Assembly (NCBI GenBank): GCA_905397405.1
Contig: CAJPVJ010000298.1
Location: 1 to 28,910, forward strand
Reading direction: 5' to 3'
Source: Oppiella nova
Taxonomy: Eukaryota > Arthropoda > Arachnida > Sarcoptiformes > Oppiidae
DNA length: 28,910 bases
The notes under the pieces are model-generated. The model saw only the letters and a list, made by a program, of their open reading frames with translations, had not been told where the DNA came from and did not search any database. This document shows, piece after piece, positions 1-9,761 of the stretch. The stretch's first letter is position 1; each line of letters opens with the position of its first letter. Both the position numbers and the translations under genes were made by a program.

Positions 1-140
1 TGTTTTCACTCAAATGTTTATTATATTCTTAGCTTTAATTTAATATATCTTATGACTGTTTCCGATCAAGAATATAGAAATTACAGACAATTCATTTCGT
101 TCTTATCACATTTTTGCACACCTGTATATACAGTAACATA

Positions 141-1025
141 AAATCATGGAATTAAATATTTTTTCCGTTACAGATTTAATACTCCGAAACGGACAATCCA
201 ATTATAATCCTCTCTTCACTGTTTTATAGCCCATACTTTGTGGATTGTAAAAATAATTTTCAGTGTATAAAAACTACCATGGTAAATGCGCTATTTAGGT
301 TTGCAAAAAGAGGGTTTTCCATTGGAAATACATTAGATTTTGTCATAGAAAATACATACTGTAGTAACAATATTGGTGTTTGTGAACTCCATTTATTCTT
401 AAACTACCCATACTAAAATTAATCCATTTAAAGCGAGTTTGTAGAATTTGATCCTGATTATTCTCCTGAAAACATGTCTCTACACCACGTTTAAGATAAT
501 GAATAATCATTGTTGTACAGCAAAAACTATACTAGATAAAATTAATCTAATAACTGGATTTGAAAGAGAATTCAAAATGAGCGAGTACCTATTTCAGGAA
601 TTTTTAATAAACATTAAATTTAATTTTTTAATTAAAGAATTTAATGTTTAAAACAAAATTTTACGTGAATTTACACATTTATAATTGTAATCAATAAGAA
701 TTATAATTATAATAAAACATTCCTGAAATAGGTACTCGCTCATTTTAGAAATAATAAATTCAGGTCAGTTTAGAAATCAATTGAGTGTACAAACACCAAT
801 ATTGTTACTATGCATTTTTTGACCAAAACTAATGTATTTCAATGGAAAAACCTCTTTTATGTAAATTTAAATAGCGCAGTTATCATGGTAGTTTTCTATA
901 CAATAAAAATTATTTTTACAATCCACAAAGTAGGGGCTATATAACAGTGAAGAGAGGATTATAATTGGATTATCCGTTTTAGAGTATTAAATCTGTAACG
1001 GAAAAAATAATTAATTCCATGATTT
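141..1025. repeat. Foldback element with long imperfect inverted arms
   Basis: Two arms of opposite orientation fill most of this 885-bp segment. The outer left arm (about 141-390) matches the reverse complement of about 775-1025, beginning with AAATCATGGAATTA at the left edge and its complement at the right edge. An inner arm (about 566-606, with GAGCGAGTACCTATTTCAGG) pairs with about 718-750. The left half carries about 170 extra bases between its two arm blocks (about 395-565), so the structure is asymmetric. The centre (about 610-715) is plain AT-rich sequence. No transposase reading frame is present; the 67-codon open frame at 448-651 lies within the arms and is treated as chance. I infer a non-autonomous DNA foldback element. 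No clear target-site duplication is visible. Confidence 0.8.
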
Positions 1026-1741
1026 ATACTATACGATACTTTAATAAATGATACTGTACTATTATATCAGATAATTTAGTATGTCTACTGTAATACTATT
1101 ATTAAATTGGTAAATTTAGAAATACAATACCTTAATACCATACCATATGTTTATCATAAGTTTTATTTGATACTAATACAGTATTACGAAATCAATTAAT
1201 CGTAAATCGATAACGAAATTAATTGCAGAATTATTGATCAAAACATTCAACTGGATCAGGATTACCGTACATTCATAAGAGTTTACACACCATTTCTAAT
1301 GAGATGAATTGCACTGATATTATTGTTGGAGATATTGTAAAGTGAGCAAAACTGTATAATACAGTAACGGTATAAAAGTACGAAAAGTTAGTTATTTAAT
1401 AGTTGTAATGATAATTTTAATAGTTTATGCATACAATTGAAAATATGACAGTTTGTGTAATGATTGAATGGGAATTGTATCACATTATTTCAAGTTAATT
1501 GTCATTTTGCTAAATGCTCTCATAGTCTGGTGGTCCGAATCGCACAGTTGCCTCCATTTGATGCAATTTATAAGACAGACAGTCAACAGTTAACAACACC
1601 TCAGTCTATAGAATGGGTCGGACACTGAAAATCAGTTCAAGTATTGCAAGAAAAATGTAAGCAATTTGTGGAGAGTTGTCAGAATGAATGGCACCATTCG
1701 GTCATGTGTTGTCCAATTGATTACAATGACTATTGATATAT
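1026..1741 (-). other. UBR3 3' flank, probable 3' UTR, otherwise featureless
   Basis: This stretch follows the UBR3 stop codon on the minus strand. The part nearest the stop (about 1500-1741) is noticeably less AT-rich than 1026-1500, as expected for an untranslated trailer, but I see no canonical AATAAA close to the stop. A TTTAAT at 1416-1421 (ATTAAA on the minus strand) is the nearest variant poly(A) signal. The minus strand also holds a 15-codon frame (MEATVRFGPPDYESI, ending in TAG, about 1511-1558) that I do not recognise and would not call a gene. Confidence 0.3.
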
Positions 1742-4700
1742 TCATAGCATATCCTTGTGAAGGACCCACCGCTTGTTGGTGTGATCGAAGCTATGAGTGA
1801 GCCATTGCTGCTCTAATATCCAATACCTCTGTTCGCTTAGATAAAGAGGTTTTCCGCGTCTGTCATCAATTAGATTCAAATCAATTCATTACTCAATCAA
1901 AATATTCATTATAAATGAGTCATTACTTGAGATCACGATCTTCTTCGCCGAAGTGATCCAAATATACTGAACCCCAAACACAGGCGCGCTTTCCTCGGAT
2001 CACAATCACTGTCGATGAATTACAGGCCAAATAAATGGCAGTTCCCGCGCCACAGATGTTTGAGTGCTAAGCGATTATGAGGTTACAAAATAGCGGTAAT
2101 AGTTATGATAAATGAATGCAAAACAGTGTAAAACAATCAATACATACAAAGACTGCTTCCCAACAAGACTCTGAACGGCAACAGTTTTCTCGCATACAGA
2201 CCAAAGTGCCACAAATGAGACAAATGGACGGGTCTTTAGGCACTTTACTACAGAAGCGGCACTGCCTCTGATGATAGAACATAAAGAGCTGATCGTATAG
2301 AGCCGGTAGTCGTAGGAGTGACGGTCTCTTCCACACCAGTGGAGGACTTCTTAACAGTTTCTGTAAATGAGAATCAATTAAAAGTTATAATAAATATCCA
2401 CTTTTGAGATCAAACTATTTAGTATTTAATACCCGGGCGCCGATCAATGAATTAGAGGCAAAGTTTGTGAATTCTTGACACCAGGTGCGCACCAGTTGCT
2501 TAGGCTGTTCGCACGTCCAGTTCAAACAATTAGTGAGTGAGTTGTGTTGATTGCAGTTATTGCTCGACATTGGGCCCAATGACAAGAAACGGACCAAACT
2601 ATTGAACTCTTCATTCTTATTATCACTTAAAGTGGGAAGTGATTCGCTATAGAGATGATGAGATAGCATGGAAGCCAACCGCAGGAATGGTAGACATAAG
2701 TTGATGACAGCGTCTTCGAGTTCACTATCGGACCAAAACTTATTCTTCTAGAAATAAAATCAATAAATAACTGACTGCTCACTGACTGACTGAGTGTTAC
2801 CATTGTGTGGGTTTCGTCGTCTAGATTATGGTAAAGAGAACTGCACTCCAAGTGATCGATAATAAAAGCTAATTGAATGGTCAATACATTGAAGTCACGG
2901 ATATAAGTGTTATGTGTTTCGAGTGAATGTTCCTTCAGTTGTATTCGTTGGCTTTCAGTCATAAGAGCCGACAACTGAGCCAATGCCTGCATTAGTCTCA
3001 GATTCATGAGAGTCTGCACTACAGTTGTGAAGTATGCTGAGTCCAGAGCACAGGGAGACAAACAAATTGAAATGATTAGGTAATCTAATACCTGTACAGT
3101 ATAACCGAATGTACGGTATATCGTAATAGTGTTCAAAATACAAACCTTTATCTACATTGAGAGGTAAGGCATAGAAAATTTGAATGAGAAGAGAAGAGAC
3201 GTCCCTCAGAAAAAGCGGCACTTCCTTCTCAATAGTGGTTAGACTTAAGTTATTTTGTTCGGCTGTCAGTCCAGTCAATTGACACCACAGGTTGTCATAA
3301 GGGGTAGTGATCACAACCTTTGCATTCAAAGCCAACACATGAAACAAAGGCACTATTGAATGAAATGAGAGCGCAATTAGATCTGTAATAAACTATAAAA
3401 TGAGAGACAACTGACCAAAACATGACTTTTTGGCACCGCAGGCACTGCTTTGACTCATTTTCATGAGTAGATCCGCTTCGAGATTAGTTCTTGTGATAGA
3501 ACACAGAAACAAGAATAAGCTCTGATGGCTGGGCGAGACCCGGATGTTTCGGTACTGAGGACCGGTTGCTTTGGTCAAGTCCTCGACGGCATTACCTAAT
3601 AGTTTGAGAAATTCCGAGTCTGGATGAGAGACATTGCAAAGCAAATGACGGATCTCGAGGGCCACAGCATTGATATCATTGGGTCGACACTTGACAATAG
3701 CACCGATTTCACCCATACTTGGATTGATTGGCAAAACACTGTTAGCCATTTGGCGACACAGGGGGCACGAGTACTCTCCCTGTTCTATGCCGTATCGGTT
3801 GTGCACCTGTTGTACTCCACGCAAGGATTGCATGTAAGACTTGTGGCAATCAATATGCAGGTAATGGCCACAAGACTGCACGTGAACGCCTCCCACCCAA
3901 CCGATGTTGAATGAGTTGAGCCAAGAATTCTTATCGAAATAGTTGTCCATCTCATCGATGCGCTCCTCCATAAATTTGGCCAAAGTTTGCACGTTTTGCA
4001 GACTCACCACTTCCTCCTCAGAGTTGGCGAGTTTGGGATTAGTGTCGCCAACACAAGAGTGACCCAAAACACTGGTCGACTGGAGGAGAACTACCTGTCC
4101 AAAGAGCTGGTTGTTGGTTGTGGGCCCACTTTGTCCACATATCACACATTCATATTCCTTAGACTCAAGCAATGATGGACTCGAATCTGCAGATGAAGTG
4201 TCGGTCGACTTGCCGGCCATGTGTTCATCGTTGCAATCATTGCAATTGATTTCATTCTCAATATTCTTCATAAAAGCCTTTTGTTTGGACGCGAACTCAG
4301 CCATTAGTTTCTGTTGTCGTTCACGAGCTTTACGTCTGCGCTCTTCTCGGTCTAAGTCCTCACTTTTAGGACAATTATTATCAAAGCTTTGATTTTCTGG
4401 TGTCTGTTTTGTCCAAATTTTACTGCGAATATCATTAATAATGTCTTCGCCGGTGACATTCAACTGAATGAATTGATTTAGCAATTGTTCAATAAAGAAG
4501 GGGCCGTCGCCCACGCGGTTGTCAACTGATTGATCACTTTTGGTTGGTTTATAAGAGTCGGGTCGTCCACTAAGTTTTGAATGAAGTCTAATAAGCAATG
4601 AAATAATTGTCTCATTAATAGGGAGTGAGACGTCAGCAGAAGGAGGCAGAGCTCTGATGAGTTCATTGACACCTAAGTGAGGGTTGGCACACATGGAAGT

Positions 4701-7700
4701 GGGACTCAACTCCATTCTTGCCGACTGATTGCTAGTCGAGTCGAACACCCGTCCCAAGCGTCGGCGACTCAATAACACCATCCTTTGGTCAGTCGATCGA
4801 ACGGGTCTTAAACGGTGAGTACGAGAGCGAAGTCTCGCGGGACCTATAGATGAGGCCACGACTGACATATCATCTGAAGCATTGGTAACACCGGTTTCAG
4901 GGACTGTATCACTGCTAACAAGTCGCGATCGATCACTGGAGTGAATAACGTTTGTGTTTGCAGTCATTTGACGACTTTCTAAGTGAAGGGGAACCAAAGC
5001 AGTGGTCGAGTTGGGCGGCGGCAGTAACGCCAGAGGCACTGATACGGTAGGCAATTGTGGCCTTTGGACAGACGACTCGAGACTACGAGCCTCTCCCGGC
5101 TCACTGGTGGCTGGACTGTGCACTTCATAGGGCTGCTCGTCCTCATCACTCATGAATTGGTCCTCTTGTGGACTATCGTCTGAGTGTTGGTCGATATCCA
5201 TCTCTTCGACGGCGCCGTCAAGCGATGCGCGTCTTTCTGGTAACTTAACGCTCTTGACTGGAGTTATAAGACTAGACATAATCCAATTGGAGGCAAACCA
5301 TTCACTGAATTGCAGGTCATGCACCTCATTGGGAACCGGCACCGGCATCGGCATCGACTCATTGCTTGACGAGACGGGAGATGGGAAACGGATTGCCATA
5401 TCTAACAGATATATAGTGAGGGCCAGAATTTGATCGGGCATTTCGTGACAATAGACAGCCTATTGGAAAAATGGTGGCAATCAATTGAATCAAATGGTGC
5501 ATAAATGTTGTACAAATGGTAGGAGTACTCACTTTATATAGAATAGTGAATATAATTCCGTGCAATACTTTGCTGTGAAGTAGTTTTCTTGGGTCTACAA
5601 ACTTATTGCTGTCAACGGGGGGTGGGATGTGAAAGGGAGGCCATGGCTGAGATGATGCCTTGAATTTGCCACTTTGTCGGGCACTGATTCAATGCAAAGT
5701 CAATCAATGATATAGCAATTCAATACTTGATATTAATAGCAGTATTGAACATACAATTGTGCGAATCTATCCATCGATGACTGATAGTCCCTTCTGTGGA
5801 CGGCTCTTAAAAGGACGTGAATGGGATCGTATTCATTAGTCCACACCTCAGCCTTAGGATAGAACTGGCCCTGAACTGAGACACCAATCAATATAATGAC
5901 AACCATTCATAGAATAGGTTCGTTTCATTGCATACCAAGACTGCCGCCGACCTCAACGTTGGGTGATTTGAATTCAGCGATCCTATTGAGAGTTGACTCA
6001 AAGTAGGCGTTCTGTGAGGACTGAGTGCCACACTTCTCGGGCAACAGATCCAATAGTTGCGAATGAGTTTTGTCTCCCATAGCCAAAAGGGCAACCATTT
6101 CTTTGCGAGTCACCTGTTCTTCAGTCATTCCGAGATTGTTGTGCACCGACAGCAGGGTTGCGATGTGTGTGAGGGCCGACTCAAGCATAGGCAGAATTTG
6201 TTCAGATTCGAGGAATCCCTTGTAAGCGCTCGTATCGGTTATGGACAGTGAGAGACAGTCCCACACATGGAATCTACGGCAGTGATAGTGTCATAGGATT
6301 AATGCAATCACTCAAGTGTTCAGTCATATGAACCTCTCGAACACAGTTTGAATGAACCAATCGGAGTCCACATGAGTGGCCACTTGTTGTATGAGAAAGA
6401 GATCCGAGTCGACCATTGAGTTACAAAAGTGGCACTGAATGTATGTCATGGCTTGTCCTTTGATCTGTACTCCATTTCTAACCCAAAGACCACAAAGAAT
6501 TTCATAGAATGAGACCAAAGTTTGTAAGGGATGAGCCAATAGTTGTTTCAGTGACTCTTCACTCGGAAGGATGTGCTCCAGTGTCACGTTCTGGTAGCTC
6601 ACGGCGTGCTGTATGAACACTGAGAGATACCGGTGCAATGGGATGTGAAATGTGGACTGCATGGGGTTAGGAATGTCATCTTTATCGAAAGCAATCAATT
6701 CAAACCATGTGTTCAACCAATGCATTACGTGTTTTATAATTTGAATGCACTGTTCGGCCGATTCCTAACATAGGGGTCGACATGAGATAGTGATAGTAAG
6801 GCAATGAGTGTATTGACGGTCAATCTTACCGAGTCTTTGAGGTGACAGATGAGTGTCCACATAGGAGTGGCGCATATCTCTAGTTCTGCACTGAAGGCCG
6901 AGTAGTAGGCGTTGTTCTCGTACTCGACGTGTTCGCTGAGTTCGCGATGGTTCAGATTCATGCCCTGGAAAGCCATTATCAACTCGAGCCACAGGTCCAG
7001 AAGCGCGCAGTCATTCATAAACATTTGGGCCACAGGTCGGTGTGTCAGCACATTGTTGAGGTCACTGACAATAGGCCAATACCAGTGCTCTTTGAGTATC
7101 TGGTGATCACATCGCACGACATTATGTGCGTTCTTCTTGGGGTCTTGCATTGGGTTCGACATTAGGATTCCCGACATGTCTTCGGTCTCGTGAGCGCACC
7201 CTTCGATCGGGTATTTCAGACTAATTACTATCACATAAAGCAATTGAGTGGTTTGGCACAACTTGGTGGCCAACTCCTCATTACTGAACAGTTGCACCGA
7301 CACGTGGACCACACAATTGGACAGAATGTCGTTCTGGTTGTCCTTTGATCGCGAACTTCGCTCCACACCTCGTGAGTGACACAACATTATACTAATGCGA
7401 CTGTAGTGGTAGACAAAAGTCTGGGCAAACGCTTCCTACAGATCAACACAAGAGTAATACTATTACACTAATGAACCGTTTGTGAGCAATGAGCACATCC
7501 AGCATACCTTATACCTCTCGTCGGGCAACATATTCAACAAAAAACAAACCAATTTCTGAGGAAATTCATACACTATTGTCCAAAACAAGAGTTCTTCGAG
7601 AAATGTTTTATGAATTAATTCGTTTTGAAAAGAGATGATGTCTGCAATGAAGGGATCAATTCAATGACAATTTAATCACTCATTTGACAGTTCACTTACT

Positions 7701-8856
7701 GGACACCAGTTTAAACTCATCCGAATCGACGGGTACTCTGAAGTGAGCCATCGAGCGTTTGGCTGAGTTATAGTTGTCATTGAGTTGTACCATAAGGTCA
7801 GCCCTCTCCGTATCACTATTATCACAGCCTTTGTAATCAATGGAAACACACCCGTTATAACAGTTACAGTACATTATATGGCTATAAATGCGATAAACAT
7901 TCAAAGAATCACACCTAATGCCAGACTAGAATAATAATTGGGATCAGTTAGCGCTTGGCTTAAAACAGCCCTCATAGCGGCCCCCATTTCCGTCAACTTT
8001 AACAGTAAATCCTTGATATAGACGTCCGACTCATCCATTGCTATTCAACATAAGAGTCCAAATGGACGTTAAGACAGCGCTCACACAATGGGCACAATAT
8101 GCCAACATTACCGTCGATATTGTTTTTGCGTAAATGCATTATCAGTCGCTGTATGACTCGAGGCATTATAGCTGTGGCCACACATAACAGGTCATCGGGA
8201 GGCAGAGGGACGTCATACTGACTTTTAGAGCCGTGATAGACGCAAAAGCCCTGTTCCTGTGGGGGATGGAGTGGTGAGTGTCATGTCATATGTGGTATGC
8301 TATGAATGGATGGTACCTTCATGACGGAGTCATCGCCACAATCACAGGCACCACCGGCTTGGCTGCGGAACATATTGAAGTCGTGGCCGTCGTGGTTGCC
8401 CTTCTTGAAGCAGTCGGCGCACAACGACATGCAGGGGGAGATACCACACGTGCGGCACCGGTACGCCACGAAGTTGGCCGTCCACACGAGTCCGCATTTG
8501 GTCGCGTTGTCGTACTTCTTCACTGCAAACACCAGCAAATGTGTCACCATTAGTGTCACCATTAGTGTCACCATTAGTGTCTGTATGTCTGTACGGTCTG
8601 TCAGTGACCAATGCATACCTTCCACTGCGAACTCGTCAGGAGTGGTGCCGCCAGCGATCATCCATGAGATCCAGTCAATGGTATCCCAATCGGCGATGGA
8701 TTTGCGGACATCAAAGACAACGCAACAGATTTGTGGCAACAGTTGACGACTGGGTTCAGTGGCAGACGGGTTGAGACACTCGCGTCTCAAGAAGGAAGCG
8801 CTGGTCCTCTTGCCCTTCCGCAACACATACTCCACATTGCCATCAGTCGTGTCCAT
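1742..8856 (-). CDS. Ubr3: E3 ubiquitin-protein ligase UBR3, complete, 18 exons, 1965 aa
   Basis: A RING-type ubiquitin ligase of the UBR family (human UBR3 is about 1888 aa). Exons on the minus strand: 8856-8619, 8522-8317, 8256-8112, 8040-7915, 7828-7700, 7641-7508, 7435-6830, 6764-6334, 6273-5936, 5875-5755, 5683-5533, 5459-3416, 3352-3146, 3036-2801, 2747-2433, 2360-2148, 2066-1927, 1859-1742. All joins keep phase and sum to 5898 nt. The ATG at 8856 is the first after an in-frame stop. Order of parts: UBR zinc box (residues 89-156), long helical body, a low-complexity acidic/Ser-rich insert (about 905-1130), a basic helix with KARERQQKL (about 1244-1276), RING-H2 (1313-1443), and a C-terminal Cys-rich cap with CxxCxKVPKDP, IRGKR and FGEEDRDL. 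The last exon ends in DHTNKRW plus eight residues, matching the family's C-terminus. Most introns are 53-109 bp. The GTTCAT donor after exon 8 is weak but phase-correct. Known roles in animals include Hedgehog and apoptosis control; here function is inferred from homology. Confidence 0.96.
3756..4148 (-). other. Ubr3: RING-H2 domain of UBR3
   Basis: This is the catalytic E2-binding domain, inside the large exon 12. The eight ligands are visible in the order C-C-C-H-H-C-C-C: C1313, C1316 ([10 protein letters not shown]), C1405 and H1407 ([11 protein letters not shown]), H1410, C1413, C1440 and C1443 (YSCPLCRQ). The long spacing between the first and second pairs (about 90 residues) is usual for UBR3 and contains the conserved VVLLQ and IGWVGGVH segments. 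No ligand is missing, so the ligase should be catalytically competent. Confidence 0.93.
8317..8522 (-). other. Ubr3: UBR zinc-binding box of UBR3
   Basis: Exon 2 encodes the UBR box almost in full. It begins [17 protein letters not shown] and continues with [26 protein letters not shown] and GGACDCGDD; exon 3 completes it with GFCVYHG. The Cys/His pattern is intact. The subsequence from CGLVW to CDCGD is close to identical to vertebrate UBR3 as I remember it, which is the strongest single argument for naming the gene. In the family this box binds protein N-termini, although UBR3 proteins are not classical N-degron receptors. Confidence 0.95.
8542..8580. repeat. 12-bp minisatellite in UBR3 intron 1
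   Basis: Three perfect tandem copies of TGTCACCATTAG plus three further bases lie inside the 96-bp first intron of UBR3. On the gene's strand each unit reads without a stop. The intron length is a multiple of three, so retention would keep the frame. Confidence 0.9.
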
Positions 8857-9761
8857 CGATGTCCAGTGTGTCCAGTGATGGCAATCAACAGCTCATTCAC
8901 CGATTCACTGATCACTCAGTGGTTCACTGCAAGTGTGAACACAACGACGACATAACAGACAGTAGTGTACAGTCTGTACGGTATATAAGGCTATACTGTA
9001 TTGCAGTACATGTTATACAATATCAATACCACAGCAGCCCTTCAGTCTATGTATGGCTCGTGTACTACAGTCTACACTCACTATACAAACACATCCACTG
9101 AATGCCAGTCAATGATAACACACACTGACATACAGTAAGTCTAATGCAGAAATGTTGTCTCACTGTATAACCAAGTACAATCAATACAGTGCTAAATTTA
9201 ATTATTTGACTACCTTCAATGATGAATGAGCATCGATTATTAATACTGTAAACCACAATAATTGGCTTACCAACCTAATTTCCTGACAACCACCTGGAAT
9301 AGTCAATTCAAATATTAATACTGTACAGTGTTTTGGTGTGAATTAAATATTAAATATAATTATGCATTAGGTATCATAGTTTGTATGGGTATTATACATC
9401 ATAATGTACAGTATACAATTTAGCTATTAATATACTGTATTTAGTAAACTACTGTATTAAAAGCGTACAGTACAGTTCTGTATATGACCGTATACTGTAC
9501 AGTATCTAGCACAGGTAGTGTACTGTATGTTGAATCACGTGATGTATCTGAACAACAACACAACAGCACTGTTTTGACAGTGATTTGTTGAGGTTTGCCA
9601 TTACTATACAATTACTGTATAATTAACGGCCAATGATTAGCACACAATCAGTGACTCAGTGACCACACTATCTTACATGATATCTAACTCATCAGTGTAT
9701 TAGTGATACTGTAATGAGATTGTGATTTAGAGATAGAGATAGTGTTGCTGTCAGTGAACTA
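8857..9761. promoter_or_regulatory. Divergent UBR3/STIM intergenic region
   Basis: The 905 bp between the two start codons must hold the 5' UTRs and promoters of both genes, which are transcribed away from each other. Near the UBR3 start is a short tandem of GTCCAGTGT. The stretch from about 8965 to 9545 is dense in TACTGTA/TACAGTA words, for example near 9322, 9413 and 9464-9505. A TATA-like word (GTATATAAGG at 8981-8990) is present but is about 770 bp from the STIM ATG, so I do not assign it. Upstream noncoding exons may exist on either side and cannot be placed from sequence alone. Confidence 0.45.

Noticed and set aside
448-651. 67-codon plus-strand frame
   Set aside because: Lies inside the foldback element, AT-rich, no motif, no ATG-based context; chance frame.
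1525-1560. tRNA-like T-arm word GGTCCGAATC
   Set aside because: No pairing T stem, no D or anticodon arm around it.
3624-5433. Several plus-strand open frames of 62-96 codons opposite UBR3
   Set aside because: They lie antisense within the conserved UBR3 exon 12, have no family motif and follow its codon structure; treated as shadows.
8981-8990. TATA-like word GTATATAAGG
   Set aside because: About 770 bp from the STIM start and without a supported initiator; TATA words are common in this composition.
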